Assembly: GCA_032191485.1 (NCBI GenBank)
Contig: JAVDOI010000007.1
Location: 25,790,387 to 25,854,386 of the forward strand
Length of the DNA stretch: 64,000 nucleotides
DNA from: Leptoclinus maculatus
Lineage: Eukaryota; Chordata; Actinopteri; Perciformes; Stichaeidae
Reading direction: 5' to 3'
Program-made: the position numbers and the translations under genes
Shown: positions 25,815 to 63,784 of the stretch, piece after piece
How positions within the stretch are numbered: position 1 is the stretch's first letter
Layout of the letters: each line of letters starts with the position of its first letter
The notes under the pieces: model-generated
What the model was told of the DNA's origin: nothing
The model's input: only the letters and a program-made list of their open reading frames with translations
Database searches by the model: none

Positions 25815-28087
25815 GAACTGTAGTGACTTGGACATGAAACAGTAGAGGCCTGCCTTTGTTTCTAGATGTAATGCGACTCCCAACACAGTGACCGGGTCCG
25901 TGAACTAGTCAGAGGGGGGCCATGGGAATAATTGATCAAATTCTATCAAAGCTGGAAGCAGCAATGAACCGGCCCTTCGCACCTTCAGGGGTACAGGAAA
26001 CATCGTGCCAGGTGGTGTTACAGGACAAGTGGCTCTGCACCAGACCTGGATTTGCCCCTGGTACCCGAGTCCGGTGGTGTGGCGTCTATGGGTCATATTA
26101 CAGAGAGGGGGCCACTTCTTCTCTGGCTGCTGCAGAGCTGAGATAACCAGCAGGGTATAAGACACTGGCATTTTCCAGGCATGAAAAATGTGTTGCATTA
26201 TGGGAAATGTAGGATCCGAGTGTTGCTGGAGTTTGACTAATACGGACTAGAAGTCCGAATATCTCAGCCTCTTCTGCAGACATTTCAACTTCGATTTTAT
26301 TCATATGACTTAAATAAAATAACTTAATTTCATCGGTTCTCAGGAGAGACGGGCTCTACTTTTCCTCACCTCTCGAGTGATGCGCTGTTTGAAACCATGT
26401 CCGTGTGTTGGTTGTGTACCTCTTTGACTTGAGCCTGCAGCTCCTGGTTCAGGTTCCTGAGGTTCCTCATGGTCAGCTCGTTCTCTGTGCGCATCATGAT
26501 CCGCTCCATGTGGATCTCGTTTGATAAGTACTTGTTCTCTTTCCTCAGATCCTCGCATTCCTGAGAAGAAAGTTTATATCGACACTGACCCGGTGCTTTG
26601 CCAGTAAGACATTCCTCATTCCAACGAAACATTCTTTCCACATTTATCAAACATTTTTATTCTTAACATTACCGTTTCAGCTTGTATGTTCCTGTTTGAT
26701 GCATATTTAAACTCGTGACCCACCTCAAGTTTACGTAATTAAGGTAGTTGAGAAAGCAAATGTCCAAGTTGTCATAAAATATCAAACACCTGAATGACTT
26801 CAGCAACTCGACATGTTCTCCACAAGAGGGAACCGTTAGCTGCCGGGCGGCTTCAGCTCACGTTCCATGTTTCCCCCAACATGTGTTTCTAATGACGGGA
26901 CGTCAGCACCTCATCAGTGTGGAGAGACGAGCACATGCACAGCAGCAGAGCGGTAATGCAAGAGAGGTGCCTCGTGTCACCGAACACCACACGGGGCCAG
27001 ACGGGGAAAATCATGTTGTGCAAAATGTGCATCGTCACGTTCCAACGGAGAACAAGAGGAGGGGGGGGGGGGGGATAAATGCACCGCAATGTGTTTTAGG
27101 GCACAATGTCACATCTGCACAGTAATATAATTTGCATTGTTGCATTAGACATGTCCTGTGAGTAATCTCCTCACGATACAGTCTGTTACACCTGATGAAG
27201 GCATTTATTTGTTATTTAAATAGATTCACCTCATAATCATGAATACAAAAGTAATAATTCTGTGATTTAAGTCAGGATTGGGAAGTTAAAGTCAGTGTTT
27301 TGAGATATTTTATTGTATAGTTTGAGCTCCGGGGCCTCGTTTCTTTCTGTATTATGCTTTTATTAAAACAAGACGTGTACAAAACGTCACTTCTTCTCAA
27401 TGTTGGAAGTTGTATGCACATTTGAAACCAGCCAAAAATATCTTCCAACATTTCGGGCCAAAGATAATATGTCGTAGATATTAAAACGCAGATCAAAACA
27501 ACGACTACCGGTCATGCTGTCCCAGAGCTGCTCCCAGAGTTTATCTCATGTCAGTGAGTGTAACTGATTGAAACAATGTTCCCTTTGTGATTGTTTGACT
27601 TTAGTTCCAGTTGTACTCACTTGTTTTCTTTCATTCTACACTAAACGTCTGTGATACTGAATATCTCTGTTGGATCACTTTCATATTTCTGTCACATTTC
27701 ACGAGTTTAGTTGTAATATTTCCCTCTAAAGTGTGAATACAGTATTGTTCCTACACAGTAAAGTCGACCGACTCCCTGAGGATGCTTGCCCCTCTCCTCC
27801 CCCCCTCTCTCCCTCCTTACCTTCCTCTTTCTAACCAGCTCTCCCTGCAGGTGGTTGATCTGGAGGAAGGAGCCATTGGAGCTGATGGCGCTGAGCGGCC
27901 GGACCGCCCTCACGGGCCTCCTGGTCGGTCTGCAGAGACCCTTGACCTCCTCCGCTGTCCCGTTCCCGAGCCGGCCGCCTCTGGTCACGTTGCTGCTGCT
28001 CATGGAGAAAGACTTGTAGACGCCGTCGTCCAACGAGGACCTCACAGCCGTCTGCAGGTCCGTGTGGGATTTGGCCCTGAGTGACAT
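22009..28087 (-). CDS. Unidentified coiled-coil protein, 445 aa, 8 exons
   Basis: Exons in coding order: 28087-27821, 26560-26420, 25765-25565, 24934-24747, 23006-22793, 22612-22514, 22426-22359, 22168-22009. Splice sites are GT-AG and the phases fit to give 446 codons including the TAG stop at 22,009-22,011. The ATG at 28,085-28,087 has A at -3. Residues 1-85 are low-complexity and basic. Residues ~87-330 are a long coiled coil rich in E, K, R, Q and A (for example KYLSNEIHMERIMMRTENEL and EKANRAQREAEAERRLAEKE). The last ~110 residues are not coiled: a block reading ANIKSYFLCMTESNQRVKIL, then a Pro/Ser-rich stretch, ending VVEYFWIPTDQE. I do not recognise the family. The non-helical C-terminus is the best handle for a search. 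It is convergent with eif4g2 and its role is unknown. Confidence 0.75.
24020..24063. repeat. TA-rich microsatellite
   Basis: Alternating TA with ACATA interruptions, in an intron of the unidentified coiled-coil gene. Confidence 0.85.
25783..25812. repeat. (GA)15 microsatellite next to an acceptor
   Basis: On the minus strand this reads as (CT)15 followed by a C-rich run and ATCAG, ending at the acceptor of the exon starting at 25,765. It therefore appears to supply the polypyrimidine tract of that intron. Confidence 0.85.
25905..26330. repeat. Probable dispersed repeat
   Basis: Contains GCATTATGGGAAATGTAGGA followed by a CGAGTGTTGCTGGAGTTTGA block, words I associate with a teleost interspersed repeat. 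It lies in the intron between the exons at 26,420 and 25,765. Boundaries are approximate. Confidence 0.4.
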
Positions 28088-30239
28088 TTTGTCAAAAATG
28101 TCACCTTCCTTCGCCTTAATTGTGACGATGCTCAGGGGGGGGGGGGAGCTCCCGGTTTGTGCTCAGAATGTGATGTGAATGAAGTTGTCGGTTGCACGTC
28201 GAGCTCACTGGGGGCGGATCCTATCACCAATTATTCATGAGGTAACACGATAGGACGAACCTGCACGGGACAGACACACAGTCTTTCCACACGCTTAGTC
28301 AGATCACTCAACACTGGTGGCATGTTTTCAGCATCAGGGGATGAAGCATTTAAAGGAGGGGCCACATTCTTGTACTCCCAGGCCAAACAGGGTAGCGGGG
28401 GCAAAGAGGGGAGCGGGACAGGGCTAGTGGTGACAGGAGGTCTTCTTCTTCTGCCTTTATCACAAAACTGGCATCACTCAAGTCAAATAACAGATGCAGG
28501 ATACAGATGTGTGAGGGACATTACGTAGTGGTTTGACTTTGACATTGAGGACCATCTGTTCATCATGGTCTCCCGTCAGCGCTGGTTTCTTTTTAACCAC
28601 GACCACAATCTGTCCTTCAATTTAGGGAAGTCGTTTTTGTGCCTAAAGTCCAAATCTGAACCGTTTAGCGGCAGCAGATCTGAAGAGGGTCATATCTTAT
28701 GATCATAAACAAACATCTATGATCCTATCTCAATTATTACATGTTACATGTCACACGTTTTATCAATGGATTATTCCATTGGATGAATTAAGACCAATGA
28801 TCTTCTCCTCCGGCCCCCCGGGTCGTCCACGCTGCAGCCGGTATCAGAGAGGAAGCTCCCTCGCTCACACGATAGTCCGCTGGTGTCATGAGTCATGAAA
28901 GGAGGACACGCTGTACTCCCCGTGTACATGAAAACATCCTCGCTGTCAGCATGTGACTGTAAATGCAACAGAGAAGATCCCTCGTCATGCTAACGGGCCT
29001 CCGTCTCTCTGGAATGTAATGTGGAATATGAAGGGTTCATTCAGGTGATAACCATGAGGTTTGACTTCAGTATCGAGCATCAAAGTTTTAACAACAACGT
29101 TGCTTATTTTCGACCACAAAAGCTTCAAAAGACCATCAGACCAACATTGACATTTATTAAAAGCTCATGAAACTGAATTCCCTCCTATAATCTTAGTTTT
29201 TGCAGTGTTGATTCATCAGCTTTAGAGGTGCTGTTAGATTAATTAAGGCTGTTCCCCCCCGTGTGCACTATTTATGCTAAGATAAGCCAACGTGTTGCTG
29301 CGTAGCTTCAAATGTAACCAACAGATATGAGACTTTCATTCCTCTCATCTCATGAATGAGCACATTTTCTAAACGATTGCTTTACAAGCCGGAAAAAGCA
29401 ATCAAAGGAAGAGGATTGACCGCTAGAAAGCCACGTGGTGCAGGAGAAACATTGTAGAACTAGAGATGGAGAAAGGATCACACCAGCCGCGCTATTCCTG
29501 GCGCCCTTTCTTCGACCACACTCGTCTTCGGTCATTTTAAACTCACCTACACATCTAAAAGTGTCTCATATGTGCTGTTAAGTCTTGTCACGGTTGTGAC
29601 CCGAATGCGGTGACGAAGATCTGTCCACACAGACGTATATATATATATATCTCCACCTGGCACACAAACACACACACTCACGAGTAGCAGCCGCTAAATA
29701 CAAATACCAGTTTAACAGAAAACAGAAGAGCCACAAACGATCATCGAGAAGAAGAGTACACGTGAAGAGAAAGAGAAAACACGCAGGGACAATGTGGAGG
29801 AAGTTCTCTTTCCGACCTGTCAGAACAAACATCGCTCTGGAACGAAAGATGCTGGCTCAGCAGAAACAAGTATATATTCTCCGTATTTGGCTGAGAAGGC
29901 CAGTTTCATAAAGAAGTATGAAGCAAACAGCCAACATGACTGATTTTTTTATTATGTATTTATTTCATCCTGCTTTAATATTTCCTGGAAATCCTGAATT
30001 TCTTTGTATTTGTAAGTGGTTTGTTGTGGAACATGCAGTATGTGCCACATATCTGTGATCAAACGCTGAGAGTCGAGGTCTTTCTGTGGACGTTATCTCG
30101 TGAAGGGGCATCGAGCACATTTTGAACCCCCTCTTCCTGTTTCCTCGTCTCATTTGTTCTGAGGCATTTCCCTTTGCGTTCGCTTTATTCGGTTCCTCTC
30201 CTCCAACCGCTTCAGTTATATGTATGTTTTATTGAAAAC
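28088..30239. other. Intergenic region between divergent genes
   Basis: It separates the start of the minus-strand coiled-coil gene from the start of the plus-strand lyve1-like gene, so it should hold both promoters. A G-run lies at 28,134-28,147 and a short TA run at 29,636-29,650. I see no exon or clear repeat in it. Confidence 0.5.
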
Positions 30240-33200
30240 ATGGCAAGATTTAGTCTTTTTACTCAATGCTTACTTTTGTCTCTCGCAGCCTTTTTGCTGC
30301 CGTCCGACTCCAATCTGATTAAAGGTAAGTTATGTCTCTGATGTAGATGAGGCAACGCTATTATGTATTTCATTTAGATGTAATGTTGCTGCTGCATGAA
30401 TGTATAACAATGTCTTTCATGACCTCTTGTGTTCAGGACGCTCTGGATCAAACCTCTGAGCTCTTCTTGGTTACTTTTCATGTGACGTTAAAAAGTTAAA
30501 AAGCTAAAAGTTTCAAGAATGCATGAAAAATGTGAAAGCATCAGATGTTACCATGAGTTAAATGTGGAAAATATCAATTATGAATTACATTGTTACGTTT
30601 CGTGGCTGTTGTTTTGGACCCACAGTACCCAGGGTTAACCTGTGGCCTGTGTGCACCAATATGATGGATTATTTACTTTACATCAAAATGAACACAAATC
30701 CTGCTGCTTTTTAAAGCTTTTTATAGGATAAATTCACACATATATATGCTGTGTAGATGAGCTTCAGTCCAGACTTGATATTGTTGTTGGTAACAGAACG
30801 CTTGATAAGATCTAACATGCATACTTTTTTTAATATCTGTCATTTTTTTGGTTACAAAACGTCCGCAGTCCCACAACGTCCCAGAGCTGCTGGAGTCTTC
30901 TTGCTTATCGAAGGAGGAACATACACCTTCAACTCCACTGCTGCCAGAGCTGCCTGTCTGAGTCTGAACGTCAGCATCGCGTCCAGAGCCCAGATGGAGC
31001 GAGCAGTGCAGCGCGGACTGGAGACCTGCAAGTAGGCCGAACGCATGTGGTGACTGTTGGAGAACAGCTGCTGAGCTGTTGGAGAGTTCTGCTGATGGCT
31101 TTTTAATGGTCAAAGAAAGCCAACGCGTTGATCTTAATCAATTATATTCATGTAATAAATGTTAAGTGATTTATCAGCGTTTAAAGTAATTGACCGCACA
31201 GACGCTCATTTTCACAAACCAAGCTAAAACTTTATTTTTTTTAAATCAATCCATTAATTTGATTATTCACACTTTCTTTACTATTTCAACAGATTTGGCT
31301 GGATAGCTGAACAGATCGCAGTCGTCCCACGACTTACAGCTGACAAAAAGTGTGGAAATGGTAAAACTGGTGTGGTGACGTGGTCCGCAAGAGCAGATAC
31401 AAGGTTTGGTGTCTTCTGCTTCAATGCATCAGGTACTGTTTATTACCTGTACTCATGGTTATACTCTCAACTCTCAACTCTGATCATACAAGTCTTACTC
31501 TATTATACAAATATTTCATTTGCAGCATCCTTTGTTATTCTATTGTATGTTGGTACGGAAATACCAACATCCGTCAGAGAAACAAACATGGAAACTTCAT
31601 CTTGTTTTCTCCACTGGATGGGTACCCGAAGGGGCCCTCCATCATGTTTTCTCCACTGGAAGGGCACTTTATCATGTTTTCTCCACTGGATGGGTACCTG
31701 AAGGGGCCCTTCATCATGTTTTCTCCACTGGATGGGTACCCGAAGGGGCCCTTCATCATGTTTTCTCCACTGGATGGGTACCCGAAGGGGCCCTTCATCA
31801 TGTTTTCTCCACTGGATGGGTACCCGAAGGGGCCCTTCATCATGTTTTCTCCACTGGATAGGCACCCTAGAGGGCACTTCATCATGTTTTATCTACCATA
31901 GAGGCATCCGAGAAGGAACCTTTGCTGTGTTTCTCTGGAACATCTTCTGTCTCTGTTGTTCTGTGTTTTAATTGTGTCTATCTTGTGTTCATTGTTTACC
32001 ACAGATTGCCCCTTTGAGGACATTAAAGATTTCTGAGTATATTCCCATGTGACTGACTGACTGACGTGTAAATGTAAACCTTTTGTTCCTCACCACCTGC
32101 AGATTTAGAGGAAACACCGAACAGATCAACAGCCAGTCCACAAAGCTCCACCCTGAGAGCACTGACCCAGACCTCAACACCTTCTAGACCTTCGCTCAGA
32201 TCAGCAACCAGGTCTCCACCTTCAAGGAAGCCAACAACCACAAAAGCTCCCCAGCAGACATCTTTCACTTCAGCTTTCATTCTCCTAATCAAGATGACAC
32301 ATTCAACTAGGATTTCCTCCACCTCCCCCGCTCTAAAGCCTTCCTCCACCTCTCTTTCTCAACTCATCAAAACCAAACCCACCGGCGTCAGTTTTGTCTT
32401 TTCTCCTTCTGTTCGTGGCTCCAGTTCCTCTCTTTCCTCTGAGTCAGTGATGCCACAGCCGACGAGCTCTGCAAGACTTCCACTGGGAAGTACGTCCTTG
32501 TCTTTAAGCTTTTAGTTTGAGGTTTTATGTGGTTGTGTACCAAGAAGAGGCACAATTCTCTGCTCTAATTAGCTTATTTACGCCTTAAAATCAAAGTCCA
32601 GCAACCTGTTCACAGTTCAGTTTACATTTCTTGAAAAGACATTTTATTCTCAGAGTACATTTTTGTATTTTCATCAGACGTTTTCCCTGTTTCACCGTAA
32701 TTATAACCGATCCTTTACCTGAATGAACTGCCAACCTAAACGCTGCAATAATCCCATTTTGGCCACTAGGGGGCAGACAAGACGTCACAATAAACTGACG
32801 CACAAATGCAAGCGTAAACCTTTAAAAATCGTTTAAATACTTTTGATATGCAGACAAACAATCAATTCATGTAAAAACACAAGTTACCGATGGATGTAAA
32901 AAGTGCAAAGAAAAATATGAATAAACAAAACAAAAAAATATGAATATAAAGCGCTGATACGGTTCATAATAGATTGTGTATTGTTGTGTATTGTTTGTCT
33001 ATTTTTCATGCAGAAGTCACAGAATTAAATATGGGATGACATGGAATGAACATTTTGTTAGTTTTGCTTGTAGCTGTGTAACATAAATCAGACAGAGTTT
33101 ATGGTAATCGTTTCTAAATGTTTCATCTATTTTTCCAGATGTACCCACAGCGCTCATCATTCTTGGCGTCATCGTTCTGCTCCTAACAGCAGCAGGCGTC

Positions 33201-33729
33201 GTGTGGTACTACAAACTGTGAGTGGTGCTGTCAGACGTCCTTGCATTCATCAAAACACTGTCTGAAGAAGCATTCGATGAAACATGTACGATAACGAGAT
33301 GTGAACAGAAACGGGCAAACTAAAATAACTTGATCCTGGAGCAGTAGCTCTACTGTCAATACTGACGAGAGGAAACTCAAGTACTACTGTCTGTGTACTT
33401 AATACTCTGTACCAGGAGAGGAACACTGTCTGAAAACCTCATTAATGTTTCTACTGAGTTTAATATGGTTTTAAAATCTGTGTATATTGTGTTTTTTTAA
33501 TGTGCATTTTCTTTCTCTCTGCTTTTGGAAAAGGAATATTTTCACCTTTTGGTCTCAGGAGCTGCAGAAGGACGACATAGAGACAGAGATGTGGAGACAC
33601 GCCGACAGCGAGATGGACCTGCACAGTCAACATGAAGGAGAAGAAGAAGAAGAAGAATCCGACAGGAAGTACTCCAGTGACATCACTCTGTGTGTGAATC
33701 CAGACTTTAAAACAAACTCTTCAGACTAG
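30240..33729 (+). CDS. lyve1: LYVE1-like hyaluronan receptor, Link domain, 6 exons
   Basis: Exons: 30240-30324, 30869-31031, 31293-31432, 32103-32489, 33139-33217, 33534-33729, giving 349 residues (human LYVE1 has 322). Residues 1-~24 are a signal peptide (MARFSLFTQCLLLSLAAFLL). Residues ~36-127 are one Link domain with C58, C82, C103 and C125 in the spacing of the 1-4/2-3 disulfides and the FGW and CG...GVV landmarks. N-glycosylation sequons occur at NST, NVS and NAS. Residues ~130-258 are a Ser/Thr/Pro-rich stalk, followed by one transmembrane helix (ALIILGVIVLLLTAAGVVWY) and a tail with an EGEEEEEES run. The tail's DIETEM resembles the MIETKV of human LYVE1, and eif4g2 proximity matches human 11p15. 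CD44 is the main alternative. LYVE1 binds hyaluronan on lymphatic endothelium. Both flanking cysteines of the human extended Link fold are absent. Confidence 0.82.
31595..31890. repeat. 42-bp minisatellite in a lyve1 intron
   Basis: About seven copies of a 42-bp unit containing TGTTTTCTCCACTGGATGGG and TACCCGAAGGGGCCCTTCAT. One copy is shortened to 29 bp (31,647-31,675) and the last is divergent. Because 42 is a multiple of three and the unit lacks stops in several frames, it stays open on both strands. It lies between the lyve1 exons ending at 31,432 and starting at 32,103. Confidence 0.93.
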
Positions 33730-33980
33730 ATTTACTATATTTCTTTGGTCAAATTAATTGCAGACACAATGTTTTAAATATATATCTTTTAAATGCTTTA
33801 GTAGGTTTCAATTACTTTAAATGTAATTGTAAATATGCACATTTTATGGCATTTCTTCTCCAAACACACTGTTTCTGAGGTTGAAAAGCAACAATTATTT
33901 AGTTTGTTTGTTTGTGTGTATGAGCACGTGATTTTCCCTTTACATGTATATAGTTCCCTATTTTTAGTGGCTAATTATCA

Positions 33981-34175
33981 GTGGTGGAAATAAATAAAGT
34001 TACATTTTGAGGTACTTGTACTGAACTTGAGTAATTCCATTTTATGTTACTTTATACTTCTACTCCACTACATTTCAGAGGGAAATATTAAGCGTTATAC
34101 TTTATACATTCATTTGATAAATTGACTTACTAGTTCGTCAACAGCTGCATTAAATTACAAACTTAAGCATTCAGC
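33981..34175. repeat. Teleost dispersed repeat (truncated copy)
   Basis: Starts CAGTGGTGGAAATAAATAAA and contains TTTTGAGGTACTTGTACTGA and TACTTCTACTCCACTACATT in the order of a non-autonomous element abundant in teleosts. It lies between lyve1 and rlig1 and may supply the first AATAAA signals after the lyve1 stop. Confidence 0.7.
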
Positions 34176-34424
34176 TAAAATACTGTATTAAAGGTGTAAT
34201 CGGAGAGATACCACCACCACACCGCACAGTGGCGCTAATGAGTCGTTTGATTGTTTGCGAATCTACAAAAAAAGAAGAGAAGAAGAAGAAGCGCATCACG
34301 TGACCAGAAATCCACATCCCATGCTAGCCGTGCCGCTGCTCCGATGCTAACAGCACACCGTGGGGGGGCAGTGTGCGCTCTGCTGTAAACGTTACCGGGA
34401 GAGGGTTTAATACAACACACAACA

Positions 34425-37400
34425 ATGCGACGTCTGGGCTCCGTTCAGCAGAAGATACCGTGTGTCTTTCTGACGGAGGTGAAGGAGGAACAGTCGAGGA
34501 AACGGGACTGTCAGGTGAGTGATTTATGAACACCTGATGCTAGCATGAAGCTAGCATGAAGCTACACCTCAGGGTGGACATGAACACAGAGGATGTAAAC
34601 AAACAACGCGTCCATTGTTGTCATCACAGACACGGCGCTGGGGACATTGCTAATGGTTTTAACATGCTCCCCTCGCGGAAGTATTGAAGCTTGTGTTGCC
34701 ATTCATCACATCCTCCTTTATCAAAACCTCAGATCTCTCACTGAACAGAAACCTGAATGTTCAACATTCTTCATTCATCTTTGACATGTTAGAGTCAAAG
34801 GTTTGTACAGATATCTCTTTGAATCACTAATAAATCAGAACATTATGCCCACAACCATAACAAAACAAAACATTTCTTCCATGTTTTTAGTAATACAAAG
34901 TAGTATAAATGAGGCTCTGAATGATATGTGAACAAACCCCTCAGTAGTGAAGTAAACCCCTGAATGTGTATTTCTTTATGTTTTCTCTCCACTAGTCTAA
35001 AGAAGACGTGTTTAGAAGCAGAAAAAGCCTAAAATCTTAAAAACTGACCGATGCAAGTAAGAGATTAGAAGTGCTCAGTTTGCAGACTGGCCCATTTCAG
35101 AGTAATGCACATTATGTTATTGTATTATAGTTATTGATGCATTCATGCCTTCATCGCTTTAATGTTGAAGGTGGAGTTAATTTGAATTATTATCATACTG
35201 CTGTGTAGCTTTTTATCCTCAGAATAATGTGGTAGTGGGACTGACAGACAGAAAGGTACTTCTCTCTATTATCATGCCTGCTTTGTTTTGAGGCGGAGGC
35301 TAGTATTAATAATTCCTGAATCAACACTGTTTCATTATAAATAAATAGTTCATATTGTGAAGTAACCGACTGGACTTGAATGAGTGGAAAGCTCTGCATC
35401 AGCTTAAATAGACCAATGCATCAATTATACATACTCTCTAATGCAGAGCATGAATCCTGGTTCTACAGCTACAATAAATGGTTTAATCTATGAATTATGT
35501 CGAAACGTCTGTTTGTCTCTTCAGCAGTTTCAGGTTGTTGCCACAGAGAACGTGAACCCTGTTGCTCTGGAGGCCGACGTCGATTGTGCACTCGCCACGG
35601 AGAAGCTAGACGGCACATGTTGTTATGTTACGCTTCATAAAGGTGAGCATCGCTCAGGACCACAACCAGTCACGCTCTCTTGGGAAGGCACTGCAATATG
35701 CAGAATGTTTTCTCTCAGTGGTCATGACTCAAAAGGTAACGATGTTTTCTCTTCGTCCCGCAGGACAAGCTCACCTCTGGGCTCGACTGGACAGGAAAGC
35801 CAACAAACGGGCCGAGAAGAGGTTCAGAAAGCATCAGCGTTCTCACCACAGCGGTGAAGGTACCCGAGCTTCAGTTCCAGAACTACACGTTCACTTTAGT
35901 TCATTAGGATCCTCATTAGCTGAAGCACTGCAGCAGCTTTTTCTCCTCTTGGTCCACAAAACTAAGAGTTTACATAGTGACAATGTAACCATTACAAACT
36001 GTATCAGAACCATAACCACACAGAATAAACAGGACAACACACACACAGACAGTGTTCAATAATCTAAATACATGAACTAGTCTCCAGTGTTCCCGCTCCA
36101 CAGACACATCAACATAATCAAACTGTCGTTTTTGTATTTTGTAGTTTCTACATCTTTACGCCTCCAGTTAAAACATGTAGTTCTGATTGTGTAATACATG
36201 TTTTAATCTCTTGGTGTGGACATTACATGTCAGACGGTTGCTTTATTTCTTCCGGGAGGTTAAACTAGTTTTATTTTTGTTGTTTCTTTCAGGTTTCACG
36301 TGGAACGTAGAGGAGGATTTTAAGACGGTGCCAGAGACGTGGATCCCAGCCCACAGAGTCAAACATCACAACGGCCACCCGGTGCCCGATGAACACGGAC
36401 ACATTCCAGGTCCTTAAACCACCACACCTCAATTTAAATAAAGATAACCTTTGACATCAGTTTTACTGCGAGTGTGTCACTGCAGAACACAGTAGCGGGA
36501 GATTTAATGTAAAGTGATTTTAATGTAGCAGTATTTTACATTTAGTATCCGAATAGAAAACGTTCAGGTCTTGGTGGAAATGTTCTTTTTCTGTCGTCGT
36601 GGATGCTGCTGCCTGCAGAAGAAGTGATTTGCTCCTCTTTTGTTCCGTCCAGGCTGGGTTCCGGTGGAGAAGGACAACAAACAGTACTGCTGGCACGCCT
36701 CCGTGGTGGACTGTGACGTGCGGGCGGCTCTTGTTCTCAGGCCCTGTGCTGAAGATGAAGACGTGCTAGAAGTTGCAGCGGTCCGGTTGGCCGACCTCCT
36801 GGAACAAACCCTGGAGCTCATCGGAACCAACGTCAACGGAAACCCTTATGGTAATGAATTGTTACTTCTGTCACTAAACCTTCACCTTCACGCTCCAGAG
36901 GGGTTTTCTTTTTGACAGTAAGTGGGCGGAGCCAGTCACCATTATATCACTGAATGTAATCGGTTACAATCTTCATCACAAAAAGTCATACTGAAGTTTG
37001 ACGTACAATTTCACGAACCATAAAAGGAAACTGTTCAGTTCCCCAGAATAAGAAGCCACGTTGTCCCCCCACAGGACTGGGCAGTAAGAAGCAGCCCGTC
37101 CACTGTCTGGTGTCACACGGCAGTGTTCCAATCAAAAACCCTCCACCGGTAGACCTCCAGCAGCTGTGCTCCTGGTTCCAGGAGAGTCCAGAGGGCCGAG
37201 TCGAGGGCATCGTCTGGCACTGCAGCGACGGCACGCTCATTAAGGTGAGAGACTCAGAGAGTCGATCCGGAGGACTTATGAGATGTTTACTTCGTTCGTT
37301 GTGTCTCCAGGTTCATCGTCATCACCTGGGACTGAGGTGGCCCGATGGGGAGACCTCCCTCGCTGAGCGGGCGGTGGTCGTTCGCGTTGACGAATACAAC

Positions 37401-37490
37401 AGCAGCAGCAGCAAGGACTTGTTCTCACTCTTCTCCGTACTAAACGGACACCGTTTCACTCGACTGCTGGACATCGAGTTTGCTTTGTAA
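34425..37490 (+). CDS. rlig1: RLIG1 (C12orf29), 5'-3' RNA ligase, 7 exons
   Basis: Exons: 34425-34514, 35525-35642, 35764-35859, 36293-36409, 36653-36850, 37075-37244, 37311-37490; phases agree and yield 322 residues (human 325). Start ATG at 34,425 gives MRRLGSVQQKIPCVFLTEVK, closely matching the human N-terminus. RLIG1 joins RNA 5'-phosphate and 3'-OH ends through an adenylated lysine. The nucleotidyltransferase motif ATEKLDGTCCYV places the lysine at residue 57, the same number as in human. Other conserved blocks are LWARLDRKANK, WNVEEDFK, GWVPVEKDNKQYCWH, LIGTNVNGNPYGLGSKK and EGIVWHCSDGTLIKVHRHHL. All expected catalytic segments are intact, so the enzyme should be active. It is convergent with cep290, as the human pair is. 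A poly(A) signal lies at 37,681. Confidence 0.96.
35880..36060. repeat. Possible dispersed repeat fragment in an rlig1 intron
   Basis: Contains GGATCCTCATTAGCTGAAGC and a CAGCAGC block resembling the conserved end of a teleost retroelement, then an A/C-rich tail. Boundaries are approximate. Confidence 0.4.
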
Positions 37491-37680
37491 ACACAGTACG
37501 AGACGACGTGTAAGTATTTTGTCACGACAGCCAAATGTTTTTGCCAATAATTCCAGATGTGATTTTGCAGAAATGTGTAAAAGAAATAACTGACCAACGG
37601 GACACGTTTAAGCAGCAGGAGTTGTTTGAAGTGTCCCATTAAGATACCGTATGTTACAGCTCTTTCATTGCTGAGTGAAG

Positions 37681-37686
37681 AATAAA
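37681..37686 (+). terminator. rlig1: Poly(A) signal of rlig1
   Basis: AATAAA about 190 bases after the rlig1 stop. Confidence 0.7.
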
Positions 37687-37720
37687 CGACGAGTATGTAA
37701 ACATTTGTATTCATCTGATT

Positions 37721-37726
37721 TTTATT
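37721..37726 (-). terminator. cep290: Poly(A) signal of cep290
   Basis: AATAAA on the minus strand, about 90 bases past the cep290 stop. With the rlig1 signal at 37,681 on the other strand, the two 3' untranslated regions should overlap or nearly touch. Confidence 0.65.
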
Positions 37727-37814
37727 CATACATAGAAAAACAATATACACAAATATAAATAAATATGCTAGTTCTAACAGTCCTGACGTCATTTAAAGGC
37801 ACAGTAACCGCGAG

Positions 37815-63784
<25,970 letters not shown>

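Noticed and set aside
22009..28087. The unidentified coiled-coil exons as a displaced part of cep290
   Set aside because: They form a complete phase-consistent gene with its own ATG and stop, on the far side of two plus-strand genes, and do not align with the Cep290 segments.
31380..31901. Open frame of 173 codons with repeated FSPLDGYPKGP units
   Set aside because: It overlaps a lyve1 exon in another frame and consists mostly of the 42-bp minisatellite, with antisense open frames of equal quality.
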